NCBI RefSeq assembly: GCF_036116635.1
Contig: NZ_CP107995.1
Location: 6,696,001-6,760,000, forward strand
From: Amycolatopsis sp. NBC_00345
GTDB lineage: Bacteria; Actinomycetota; Actinomycetes; Mycobacteriales; Pseudonocardiaceae
Direction: 5' to 3'
DNA length: 64,000 nt
Shown here piece after piece: positions 41,012 through 52,899 of this stretch (position 1 is its first letter; every line of letters begins with the position of its first letter). Below the pieces are notes generated by a model. The model did no database searches and had not been told where the DNA came from. It saw only the letters and a list, made by a program, of their open reading frames with translations. The position numbers and the translations under genes were made by a program.

Positions 41012-41599
41012 GCCTGGCGCACCTATTCCAGGCGCACGTCAGCGCGACCGAGGAACTCACCGACGAGCAGGTCCAGCACCAGATCACCACCAACCTGCTC
41101 GGCTCGATCCAGACCGCCCGGGCCGCGCTGCCCCATCTGCGGGCCCAGGGCGGTGGCCGGCTGATCCAGCTCTCCTCGGTCGCCGGCCTCTCGGCGCACG
41201 CGGGCCGCTTCGCTCTGCCACGCGAGCAAGTGGGGCATCGAGCGCTTCATGGAGGCCCTCGCGCAGGAAGTCGCCCCGTTCGGCGTCGAGGTGACGCTGG
41301 TCGAGCCGGGCGGCGCGAACACCGCGTTCGCCGGCGGCAGCCTGCAGCTCAGCGCGCCGCTTTCCGCCTACGACGGGACGCCGGCCGCGTTCGTGCGCCA
41401 GCTCAAGGACGCGTCCCCTTCGCGGCGACCCGGCGAAGATCGCGGCCCGCATCATCACCAGCGCGACGCAGCGGCCCGCCCCGCTGAGGCTGGTGCTGGG
41501 GCAGCGAAGGCGGTCACCGCCGCTTTGCGAGACCGTCTCGCGCAGGTCGAGCCCCAGCCGGCCACCGCCGCCGAGACGGACGCCGATCCCCAGCCGTGA
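41012..41599 (+). pseudogene. SDR remnant, 5'-truncated with several frameshifts
   Basis: From about 41012 one frame reads FQAHVSATEELTDEQVQHQITTNLLGSIQT ... RLIQLSSVAGLSAHAGRF. After about 41210 another frame gives CHASKWGIERFMEALAQEVA and VTLVEPGGANTAF. Past 41415 a third gives GDPAKIAARIITSATQRPAPLRLVLG. Together these follow a classical SDR from the middle of the Rossmann fold to the C-terminus; the cofactor motif is absent. At least three frame breaks make it non-functional. Confidence 0.75.
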
Positions 41600-41703
41600 G
41601 CTTGAGCCGACACGATGGTTGCCTCCATCGCTAAGTTGACTCATTGCACTTTTTTATCGAGTCTGCTTTCATGGGGACCAACAGCGTCCCGAGAGGAGCA
41701 ACC

Positions 41704-42813
41704 ATGAACTCACCAGCACCCACCCAAGCCAGAATCACCGTCATCGGCGCCGGGCCCAGCGGCCTGACCTGCGCCCGCATCCTCCAGCAGCACGGCATCG
41801 CGGTGACCGTCTACGACCGCGACCCGGGTCCCGACACCCGCAACCAGGGCGGCAGCCTCGACCTGCACGCCGACAACGGCCAGATCGCCCTGCGCGAAGC
41901 CGGCCTGCTCGACGAGTTCTTCGAGCTGGCCCGCCCCGAGGGGCAGGAGATGCGCCAGCTCAGCCTGGCCGGCGAGGTCGCCGCCCAGGACCTCCCGGAG
42001 GCCGGCGACCTCTTCAAACCGGAGATCGACCGCGGCCAGCTGCGTACCCTGCTGCTCGACTCGCTGCAGCCGGGAACCGTGCGCTGGGGCCAGGGCCTCG
42101 ACTGGATCAGCGGCCCCGACGACGGTCCGCGCGAGCTGCACTTCACCGACGGCACCACTGCGGAGGCCGATCTGGTCATCGGTGCCGACGGCGCCTTCTC
42201 CCGGGTGCGCCCGGCCGTGTCCCCCGCCGTCCCCGGGTACACCGGGCTGAGCTTCACGGAGGCGTGGTTCTCCGACGTCGAGAACCGGCACCCGGAAATC
42301 GCCGAGCTGGTCGGCCAGGGCGGCGCCGCCGCGGCCGACGGCGAGCGGGGATTGTTCGCCCAGCGCAACAGCGGAGACCACATCCGCGTCTACCTCATCC
42401 GGCGGGTCCCGCTCGACTGGATGAGCGCGAACGGCCTGACCGCCGAGGACACCGACGGCATCCGTGCCCTGCTGCTCGGCGAGTACGCCGGCTGGTCGCC
42501 GAGCCTGCACCGGATGATCACCGAAAACGAGGGCGCCTACATCGACCGCCCGATCCTCGCCCTGCCGGTCCCGCACACCTGGGAGCACAGCCCGACGGTG
42601 GCCCTGCTCGGCGACGCCGCCCACCTCATGCCGCCGGTCGGCGTCGGCGTCAACCTCGCCATGCTCGACGCCTCGGAACTCGCGCTCGCCCTCGCGAACG
42701 CCGCCACCGTCGACGACGCCGTCCGCGTCTACGAGAAGACGATGCTCCCCCGTTCCGTCGAGATGGCCACGGCCCTCGACGGCGCCGCCGAAGGCCTGCT
42801 CGAGGCCGACTGA
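41704..42813 (+). CDS. TetX-like FAD-dependent monooxygenase
   Basis: 369 aa from ATG 41704 with AGAGGAG. The FAD Rossmann motif VIGAGPSGLTCARIL is near residue 11, the substrate-domain signature NQGGSLDLHADNGQIALREAG follows (characteristic of Tet(X)/MabTetX-like enzymes), then GADGAFSRVR and LLGDAAHLMPPVGVGVNLAM. Members hydroxylate tetracyclines, rifamycins or other aromatic compounds. Resistance is a possibility, not a conclusion. A TetR-family gene converges 15 bp downstream. The region upstream (41600-41700) is AT-richer than its surroundings. Confidence 0.87.
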   Translation: MNSPAPTQARITVIGAGPSGLTCARILQQHGIAVTVYDRDPGPDTRNQGGSLDLHADNGQIALREAGLLDEFFELARPEGQEMRQLSLAGEVAAQDLPEAGDLFKPEIDRGQLRTLLLDSLQPGTVRWGQGLDWISGPDDGPRELHFTDGTTAEADLVIGADGAFSRVRPAVSPAVPGYTGLSFTEAWFSDVENRHPEIAELVGQGGAAAADGERGLFAQRNSGDHIRVYLIRRVPLDWMSANGLTAEDTDGIRALLLGEYAGWSPSLHRMITENEGAYIDRPILALPVPHTWEHSPTVALLGDAAHLMPPVGVGVNLAMLDASELALALANAATVDDAVRVYEKTMLPRSVEMATALDGAAEGLLEAD

Positions 42814-42828
42814 GGCGAATCCCGAGCG

Positions 42829-43419
42829 TCACGCCAGGTGCAGCAGCCGGTCGATCCCGTACCCGAAACGCGAGTCGAACGAGTCGTGCGCGAGCAGCTG
42901 CTCCCCGACCTTCGCCAGGGCCGGGAAACCGCCGGGCTCCAACGCTTCCGCCAGTCCCGGCGCCGCGTCGGCCGGGCTGGTCTGCTGTTCCTGGGTGAGC
43001 CCCAGTGCGAAGTAGACGATCGCCCAGCACAACCGGGCCGCCTCCACCTCCGGGAACCCGGCGGCGAGCAGGGCGGCGACGATCACCTCGGCCACGCGCA
43101 ACGTCTTGCCGCCGCCGGTGAAGGTCCCGGCGACGAGCCGTCCGCCGTCGCGCCGGCCGAGCAGGGCGGCGCGGTAGCGGTGCGCCATCAGCCGCACCCG
43201 CGCGATCGGCTCGTCGGGAAGGTCGCCGGTGGGCACCGTGCCGACGATGGCGTCGGCCATGAGGTCGACCAGGCTCTGCTTGCTCTTGACGTACCAGGTC
43301 ACCGAGTTGAGGTGGGCGCCGAGCCTGCGAGCCACGGCCCGCAGCGACAGCCCCTCCAGCCCTTCTTGTTCCAGGGTGGCGAAAGCGGCGGCGATCACGT
43401 CGTCACGAGTCCAGCGCAT
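42829..43419 (-). CDS. TetR-family regulator of the TetR_C class
   Basis: 196 aa. The HTH RDDVIAAAFATLEQEGLEGLSLRAVARRLGAHLNSVTWYVKSKQSLVDLMADAI is close to that of classical TetR (class-A/B type: ...LYWHVKNKRALLDAL), and the C-terminal domain is the TetR_C_1 type. It is convergent with the TetX-like gene, so it does not share a promoter with it. The start at 43419 faces away from both neighbours. Target genes are uncertain: the SDR/monooxygenase operon upstream, or the TetX-like gene. Confidence 0.88.
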   Translation of the reverse strand: MRWTRDDVIAAAFATLEQEGLEGLSLRAVARRLGAHLNSVTWYVKSKQSLVDLMADAIVGTVPTGDLPDEPIARVRLMAHRYRAALLGRRDGGRLVAGTFTGGGKTLRVAEVIVAALLAAGFPEVEAARLCWAIVYFALGLTQEQQTSPADAAPGLAEALEPGGFPALAKVGEQLLAHDSFDSRFGYGIDRLLHLA

Positions 43420-43467
43420 GCCCGCGAACGGTCCCTTCCCCGGGTGCGGTGTCCCGGCCGGCCCGGC

Positions 43468-44280
43468 TCACTCGCCGAACGCCGCCCGGGACACTTCGTC
43501 CCACTGCTCCCATTCCGCGATCCGGTTCGCGTACTCCTGACGGATCACCGGCAGCGGCCCGTCCCCGAAGAAGATCCGCAGCGGCGGCTCTTCGGCGTCG
43601 ACCACGGCGAGGATCGCCTCGCGGGTGGCGCGGGGATCGCCTCGACGCGACGACGGGCGCGCGGTGGCGTTGGCCCGGAAATCCTCGTACGCCGGGGATC
43701 GCTTGGCGTGCACCGCCGACGGCCCCGCCCAATCGGTCGCGTAACCGGCGGGCTCGACGAGGGTCACGTGGACGCCGAATCCCTTGGCCTCCGCGGCCAG
43801 GCTGGAGGTGAAGCCCTCGAGCCCGAACTTGGAGGCGTGATACAGCCCGAGCCCGGGCAACGCGAACACCCCGGCGATCGAGGACACCTGCACGATGTGG
43901 CCGGATTTCTGCGCGCGCAGGTGGGGCAGCGCGGCCTGGGTGACCCAGAGCGGGCCGAACAGGTTGACGTCGACCTGCGCCCTGGCCTGTTCCGCGGTGA
44001 CCTCCTCGACCATGCCGAACAGGCCGTAGCCCGCGTTGTTCACAACCACGTCGAGCGCGCCGAAGTGGTTGTGGGCAAGGTCGACAGCGGCGAACACCGC
44101 GTCGCGATCGGTCACGTCGAGCTGCAACGGCAGCACCGCCGCGCCGTACCGTTCCACCAGCCCGCCGAACGCGCCCGAACCCCGGCTCGTGACGGCGACG
44201 CGGTCACCACGTCCGAGGGCCGCTTCCGCCCACTCCCGGCCGAATCCCTTGGCGGCACCGGTGATGAACCAAGTCTTCAT
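43468..44280 (-). CDS. SDR-family oxidoreductase
   Basis: 270 aa from ATG 44280 with GGAGAAATC. Cofactor motif TGAAKGFG, VVNNAGYGLFG, Ser in VSSIAG, YHASK. The C-terminal part VTLVEPAGYATDWAGPSA is typical of the SDR5-like subgroup also seen in the decayed SDR at 41012-41599. Second gene after the FAD monooxygenase, 17 nt downstream, in one operon. Probably converts an alcohol or ketone made by, or fed to, the monooxygenase. Confidence 0.9.
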   Translation of the reverse strand: MKTWFITGAAKGFGREWAEAALGRGDRVAVTSRGSGAFGGLVERYGAAVLPLQLDVTDRDAVFAAVDLAHNHFGALDVVVNNAGYGLFGMVEEVTAEQARAQVDVNLFGPLWVTQAALPHLRAQKSGHIVQVSSIAGVFALPGLGLYHASKFGLEGFTSSLAAEAKGFGVHVTLVEPAGYATDWAGPSAVHAKRSPAYEDFRANATARPSSRRGDPRATREAILAVVDAEEPPLRIFFGDGPLPVIRQEYANRIAEWEQWDEVSRAAFGE

Positions 44281-44297
44281 GATTTCTCCTTTTCGTG

Positions 44298-45500
44298 TCA
44301 GTGGGTTTGCGCGCTCTCGTAACGCGAGTAGTCGGGCAGCACGAATCGGTTGGACATCCGGATCTCGCCGGCGAACAGGCCGCGCGGGAGGAACCGCCGG
44401 AGCCGGGAAACGTTGTTGCGGAGCCAAACCCCCAGTGCGGTCTCCGGGGTCATGGCCTTGCCGTTGCCCGCGCCGAACTCCTGGATCTCGTCGATCCACG
44501 GCTTCAGCGTGCGCTCGTACGCCGCGAGGCCGGCCTGGTGATCGGCGCCGGCCTTGGCCAGTTCACCGGCGAGCACGTACGCGCCGACCAGCGCGATCGT
44601 GGTGCCGTGCCCGGACAGCGGGGAGGCGCAGTACGCCGCGTCGCCGACCAGCCCGACGTTGCCCACCGACCAGCGCGGCAGGCGGACCTGGCTGCAGGAG
44701 TCGAAGTAGAAGTCGGGTGCCTGGTCGATCTGCTCGATCAGCCGGTCGCACTCCCAGCCCATCCCGGCCGCCCGCGCGCGGAGCACGGCCTTGAGGCTTT
44801 CCAGCTCGCGGTAGTCGTACCGGAATTCGGCGGAGGTGAAGCTCATGAACGCCATCACCGCGCTGTTGCCGTGGATGGTCCGCATGCCCATCGTGCGCCC
44901 CGGCTCGGAGTACGCCTCCGTCCAGTCCCGGAGCCCGAGGTGGTTTTCCGCGGTCCAGAAAGACAAGTACGCGCCCAAGTGCCGCAACGGTGGCGCGTCC
45001 GGCCCGAAAGCCAGCTTCCGGACTCCCGAGTGGAGGCCGTCCGCCCCGATCACCACGTCGTACGTGCGCGCCGCGGCCTTCTCGAACGTGACCCGCACTC
45101 CGCCGGGCCCGTCGGCCAGTCCGGCGATCCGGTCCCCGAAGAGGTATTCGGCCGAGTCCCTGGTCTCCTCGTGGAAGATCTCCGACAACCGGCCGCGCAG
45201 GATCTCGGTGTCGGTCACCGGCCCGTCGCCGCCGAAGTCGGCCACGCTCAGCGTGGCCAGCCGGCGGCCGCCCGAATCCACGAACGACAGGCCGTCGGAC
45301 GCCGTGCACGCCGCGGCCACCGTCTCGGCCAGCCCCGCTCGGGCCAGCACTCCGCGCGCCGAACCCCGGACGTCGACCAGCTGGCCGCCTTTCCGCAGTT
45401 CAGCCGCCTGTTCGAGCACGGTGACCTCGGCGCCGTACCGCGCCAGCCAGAAGGCCAGCGACGGGCCGGCGACGCTCGCACCCGCGATGAGCACCTTCAT
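44298..45500 (-). CDS. FAD-dependent aromatic-type monooxygenase
   Basis: 400 aa from ATG 45500, chosen for GGAAAGGGG upstream; the frame runs 13 codons further without an RBS and into the operator. FAD motif LIAGASVAGPSLAFWLA, VVIGADGLHSGVRK and VGLVGDAAYCASPLSGHGTTIAL. It probably hydroxylates an aromatic or polyketide-like substrate with NADPH. Heads a two-gene operon with an SDR. Two identical 15-bp palindromes (TTGGTCACTGACCAA) cover its promoter. Confidence 0.9.
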   Translation of the reverse strand: MKVLIAGASVAGPSLAFWLARYGAEVTVLEQAAELRKGGQLVDVRGSARGVLARAGLAETVAAACTASDGLSFVDSGGRRLATLSVADFGGDGPVTDTEILRGRLSEIFHEETRDSAEYLFGDRIAGLADGPGGVRVTFEKAAARTYDVVIGADGLHSGVRKLAFGPDAPPLRHLGAYLSFWTAENHLGLRDWTEAYSEPGRTMGMRTIHGNSAVMAFMSFTSAEFRYDYRELESLKAVLRARAAGMGWECDRLIEQIDQAPDFYFDSCSQVRLPRWSVGNVGLVGDAAYCASPLSGHGTTIALVGAYVLAGELAKAGADHQAGLAAYERTLKPWIDEIQEFGAGNGKAMTPETALGVWLRNNVSRLRRFLPRGLFAGEIRMSNRFVLPDYSRYESAQTH

Positions 45501-45531
45501 GTTTTCGCCCCTTTCCCTGCCCTTGACGGCC

Positions 45532-45575
45532 TTGGTCACTGACCAACTACCTCAGTAGACTTGGTCACTGACCAA
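45532..45575. promoter_or_regulatory. Duplicated perfect operator palindrome
   Basis: TTGGTCACTGACCAA occurs identically at 45532-45546 and 45561-45575 (29-bp period). The form is typical of TetR-family operators guarding flavin monooxygenase genes. No cognate regulator is immediately divergent; that side now carries a LuxR remnant. Confidence 0.75.
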
Positions 45576-45617
45576 GTTGTCAACCCGCCGGGACAAGGTG
45601 ATTCGGAGGCAGGCCCA

Positions 45618-46178
45618 GTGCAGATCGTCGGCCGCCGCGCGGAGCGTCGCGAGATCGGCAAGTCGACTCTCATCGACGCCGCGGTGGAGGCCCTGGAAGG
45701 CTTCACGGTGTTGCGGGCCGCGGGCACAGAGTTCGAGCAGGATCTTCTTTACGCGGCCCGGCACCAGTTGTGCGGCCCGACACTGGACCAGCGCGCCCGG
45801 CTTCCGGTGGTGCGGCAGCGCGCGCTGGAGGCGGTGTTCGGCCTCGGCCGGCAGACCTCACCCGATCCGGTGTGCTGCGTGGTGGACGACGCCCAGTGGA
45901 TCGACGACGCGTCACGTCAGGCGCTGGTCTTCGTGGCGCGCCGGCGGGGACGGCGACGGGCGCCGGGCACGACGGCGAGGTGTTCGACCGGATCGTGGCC
46001 GAAGCGCGCGGAAACACCTTGGCGTTACTGGAATTCGCCCACCACAGCGGCCCGTTCGGCGCGCCCGGGGCCGGAGCGGGACCGGGCCAGTGTGGCGGAG
46101 GTGCCGGAAGCGGAAGCTGTGCCGGTGACCGCCCGGCGCACCCTCCGTCACCACGTCGACCGGTGCGTAGTGAGATGA
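45618..46178 (+). pseudogene. LuxR-family AAA regulator remnant
   Basis: From GTG 45618 (CGGAGGCAGG upstream) the frame reads QIVGRRAERREIGKST, in which the Walker A region is spliced short (LVGRxxE... joined to GIGKST). It then reads LEGFTVLRAAGTEFEQDLLYAARHQL and CVVDDAQWIDDASRQALVF (Walker B), and goes out of frame; another frame continues FDRIVAEARGNTLALLEF. The long C-terminal TPR/LuxR HTH part is gone. Two internal deletions plus a frameshift make it a fossil of a MalT/LAL-type regulator. Confidence 0.75.
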
Positions 46179-46182
46179 GGGG

Positions 46183-47090
46183 ATGACGCGAACCCGGACC
46201 CGCCGCCTCACCGTCGGAGGCGTCCTGCTCGGCGCCGTCGTGCTGCTCTGGCTGTTGTTCTGGCCGGTGACGTACTGGCTGGGCGGCGCCGACCTCGATC
46301 ACCTCGGCGCACAGGACCGGCTGGCCGCGATCAGCACGATCAGGGGGCAGGTCGCCACGGTGCTCAGCGCGGCGTTTGTCGGCGGCGGCCTGTACTACAC
46401 CGGCCGGAAGTTCTTCCTCGACCGCGACAAGCAGTTCACCGACCGGTTCAACTCCGCCATCGACCACCTCGGGTCGGGCGAGGAAACCGTGCGGGCGGGC
46501 GGGGTCCGCGCACTCGACCGGATCCTGCACGACTCCCCCGGCGACCGGAACCGGGTGCTGGAAAGCCTCACCGGCTTCCTGCGCCACCGGACTTCCGGCT
46601 CGGGCCGGTCCGGCGATGACGACATCAACGCCGCCGTCGCCGCTCTCCGTGACCGGGGCACGCCGTCGAAGCGGCTCACCGAGAACGCGCTCGACCTGCG
46701 CAAGGTACGGCTGTCCGACGCCAATCTCCGCGGGATCTCGTTGCACCGGGCCGATCTCGGCCAAGCCGACCTTGCCGGGGCGGCGCTGGCCGGTGCCGAT
46801 CTCCACGCGGCGCGGCTGCACCAGGCGACGCTGATCAACACCGACCTGACCGGTGCCGACCTCACCGGGGCCGATCTCCGCAGTGTGCGGTTCGTCCGTG
46901 CCGACCTGTCCGGCGCCGTACTCACCGGGGCCGACCTCGCCGAAGCGGACCTCAGCGGCGCGAACCTGACCGGTGCCGACCTCCGCGCCACCGACCTGAC
47001 CCGCGCCGGCGGCCTGACCGCCGAACAGATCGGGTCCGCCACGACGGACCCGGCGACCATCCTGCCTCCCCACCTCGGGACCACAACGGC

Positions 47091-47094
<4 letters not shown>
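46183..47094 (+). CDS. Membrane-anchored pentapeptide-repeat protein
   Basis: 303 aa. Two N-terminal hydrophobic segments (VLLGAVVLLWLLFWPVTYWL; VATVLSAAFVGGGLYY) precede a helical region with the family motif FNSAIDHLGSGEETVRAGGVRALDRI. Then about 20 pentapeptide repeats A(D/N)Lxx (residues about 180-280: LHRADLGQADLAGAALAGAD...) form a right-handed quadrilateral beta-helix. The family is common in actinomycetes, with no proven role. The ATG of the next gene overlaps its stop (47091-47094), so it is coupled to the glycosyltransferase. Confidence 0.87.
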
Positions 47095-50093
<2,999 letters not shown>

Positions 50094-50120
<27 letters not shown>

Positions 50121-52130
50121 CGTCTCCGCCCGGCGGTCGTCGAGGATCGTGTACAGCTCGGTGGCCCGCTGCAGCAGCGGAACAGCCTCGGCGGCGCGTC
50201 CGGTCCCCTCCAGCAGGTCGGCGAGAACCGTGCTGCTGTGGGCCTCCCAGGATTGCATGCCGAGGTCCGCGAGCAGGCCCACGGCCTCGCGCAGGACCTG
50301 TTCCGCCTCGTCCTGGAACCCCGTGCCCGCCAGGGAAAGCGACTCGCCGAGGTTGGCGGTCGCCTTCGCGATGTTGTGCCGTTCCTTCCCGGCCGAGAAG
50401 AACGCGACGGCTCGGCGGCCGGCTTCCAGCGCGTCGTCGTGCCGGCCGACCGCGGACAGCATCGGACCACCGTTCAGGTCCAGCAACGCGAGTTCCCGCG
50501 CGCGGTCCTTCGCGGGGAACCGGTGATCGTCCACAAGGGAGCGCGCGGCGGTGATGGCCTCGACCGCCTTCGGCCAAGCGCCCATCCGCTGGTCGACAAA
50601 GGACTTCCACTGGAACATCTTCGCGCGGGTGAACAGCACCGCGTCGTCGTCCGGGAGCCCTTCCGCGAGCGCGACGGCCGCATCGAACTGCTCGGACGCC
50701 AGCTGGTCGTCCCGGAAGGAGAACTGGGCCGTGCCCAGCTCGGTGTGCATCCGCAGCAGCGGGCGCGCGTCACCGGTTTCCCGGTAGACCACGCGGGCGG
50801 AGGCCAAGCCGACCGAGTGCACGGCGATGGCGTCGGCGAACAGGTCCCGCTGGAAGTAGAAGGTCACCAGTGCCTCACACAGCTGCCAGGCCAGCGAGTG
50901 CAGGCCTTCCTCCGCGGCCGCGCCCACGGCCCGGCGCAGGTTCGCCCGTTCCAGCTCCAGGTCGTCGACCGACTGCTGCCAGGCTTGCTCACCCTGGTAG
51001 GCGGGGGCGACCCGGTCATCGAAGTACTCGCCGAACCGCGGCCGATCGCTGATCGACCGCTCCCGCGCGACCGCGAACCGCAGGTACCACTCGACGACCC
51101 GCGCCACCGCCGCCTGACAGTCTTCCGCCTTGTCCTTCAACGCGACCAGTCCGGCGGCGTGCTCCTGCACCAGGCTGTGGAATTCGTAACGGTCCACGCC
51201 CACCGGGCTCAGAAGATTGGCCGCCACAAGGGCTTCCAGCGAATCCGTCGGCTCCTCCCCGAGCAGTGCCGCCGCCGCGCCGGTGGAAAACCGCCGGCCG
51301 GGATGCAGGCTCAGCAGCCGGTACGCGCGCTGCTCCGGGGCGGACAGATCCTGGTACGACACCTCGAACACCGCCGAGACCAGGCGATCGGAGTCCACGG
51401 TGAGCTTCTCGATCACCGACCGCGCGCCGCGCAGCTGGCGCACGTAGTCCGCCACCGGACCACGATGACGCGTGCTGAGCTGGGCGCCGGCGATGCTCAA
51501 CGCCAGCGGCAGCCGGCCGCACAACTCGGCGAGTGCCTCGATTTCGGCGCCCGCCGTGGCGATCCGCGCGGAATCGAGGTCCGCGGAGATCAGCTCGACC
51601 GCGCTGGGCACGGTGAAGGGCGCCACGTCGATCACCGGGAAACGCTCGCGGACGAACCCCGCCGAACGCCGGCGGCTGGTGGCCAGCACCGCGCTGCGAG
51701 ACGAGGACGGCAGCAGCTTCACCAGCTGCGCCGCGGACTCGACGTCGTCGAGGACCAGCAGCAGGGCCTTGTCCGCGGTGACGGTCTGAAAGGCCAGCCG
51801 CAGCCCCTGCGAAGTCGCCGGCGGGGACCCCATCCCGAGCTGGGTGAGGAAGAGGAACAGGACGTCGTCGACCGACACCGCTTCGGACGACGTGCCGAGC
51901 GTGGCCCACAACCACCCGTCGCGGAACAGGTCCTTGACCTGCTCGGCGCACTGCGCGGCCACCGTCGTCTTCCCGACCCCGGGTAAACCGGTCAGCACCA
52001 CCACGGTCTGACGGCCCGAGGCCACCCCGTCCGTGATCTCGCGCCCCACCCGCTCGACCTCGTCAGTCCGGTTGATGAACAGGCGCGGGGCCCCGGGCAA
52101 TGCCTTCGGAATCGGACTAGCTGCCGTCAC
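50094..52130 (-). CDS. AfsR-like STAND (NB-ARC/TPR) ATPase
   Basis: 678 aa from GTG 52130 with GGGAGA. The P-loop GLPGVGKTT (residues 48-56), Walker B LLLVLDDVES, sensor region LATSRRRSAG and GRLPLALSIAG (GLPLA box) define an NB-ARC/AP-ATPase core. It is followed by a winged-helix and about 350 residues of TPR-like helices (LGESLSLAGTGFQDEAEQVL, LADLLEGTGRAAEAVPLLQRA). No N-terminal DNA-binding or effector domain is present, unlike AfsR. Such proteins act as ligand-triggered oligomeric switches in regulation or in conflict systems. It is convergent with the glycosyltransferase gene. Confidence 0.88.
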
Positions 52131-52194
52131 CCGCGTATCTCCCTCACCACCGCCGTGTGCCCTCGGTCACGAACCTTACCGAGAACTCCTGGCT

Positions 52195-52899
52195 TCACCA
52201 GGCGACGGTCTCGCCGCGGTAGTCGAGGTACTGCAGACCCGCGCGACCGTGCTGAGCATCGATGGTCGTGACGAGGCCAGGAATGCTTTCGCCGATGGTC
52301 AGCCGGGCGTTGGGGCCACCGAGGTCGGTCTGGACCCAGCCGGGTGCCATCAGGAGCAGCGTCCGGCTGTCGCCGGCGTGGCGGGCGGCGTGGCGGGCGG
52401 CGTAGCTGCGCATCAGTTGGTTGAGGGCGGATTTGCTGGCCCGGTAGATCTCGAAGCCGCCGCGTTCGTTGTTGGCGATGCTGCCCTGGCCCGACGACAT
52501 GATCGCGACGGTGCCGTGCGGGTCGACGAGTTCGCCGAGCGTTTCGACGACCCGCATCGGGCTCAGCGCGTTGGTGACCATGAGGCGGGCGAAGTCCTCG
52601 GTCGAGACGTCCGCGCTGGTCTCCTCCTGAGGATTGGTGATGCCCGCGTTGACGAAGAGCAGGTCGAACCGGCGGGCGTCGAGCCGATCGTGCAGCGCCT
52701 GGACCTGCTCGGGCTCGGTGATGTCCACGTGCTCGATCTCCAGCCGCCCGTCGGCGGTGTCCTGCAGCTCGTGCAGGGCGGTGCGCGCGGAACTGCGGAC
52801 AGTCGCCACGACATGCGCGCCGCGGTCGAGGTACTCCGCGGCGATCGCGTGGCCCAGGCCGCGCGAGGCGCCGATGAGGAGGACGGTTTTGGTGCTCAT
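52195..52899 (-). CDS. SDR-family oxidoreductase
   Basis: 234 aa. Cofactor motif GASRGLG, FVNAGIT in place of NNAG, SSGQGS and YRASK. It is a short, classical SDR of the csgA/sniffer-like type. Its ATG overlaps the amidohydrolase stop by 4 nt (52896-52899); both are read from the promoter facing the TetR gene at 53955. It has an internal duplication AARHAARHA. The substrate is unknown; co-expression suggests it handles the product of the amidohydrolase/decarboxylase. Confidence 0.88.
   Translation of the reverse strand: MSTKTVLLIGASRGLGHAIAAEYLDRGAHVVATVRSSARTALHELQDTADGRLEIEHVDITEPEQVQALHDRLDARRFDLLFVNAGITNPQEETSADVSTEDFARLMVTNALSPMRVVETLGELVDPHGTVAIMSSGQGSIANNERGGFEIYRASKSALNQLMRSYAARHAARHAGDSRTLLLMAPGWVQTDLGGPNARLTIGESIPGLVTTIDAQHGRAGLQYLDYRGETVAW

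Noticed and set aside
40709..41703. Insertion sequence explaining the decayed stretch
   Set aside because: No transposase frame, terminal inverted repeats or target duplications could be found; deletions and point indels explain the remnants.
45618..46178. Functional small AAA protein
   Set aside because: The Walker A region is spliced short, the frame shifts before the end, and homologues are several times longer.
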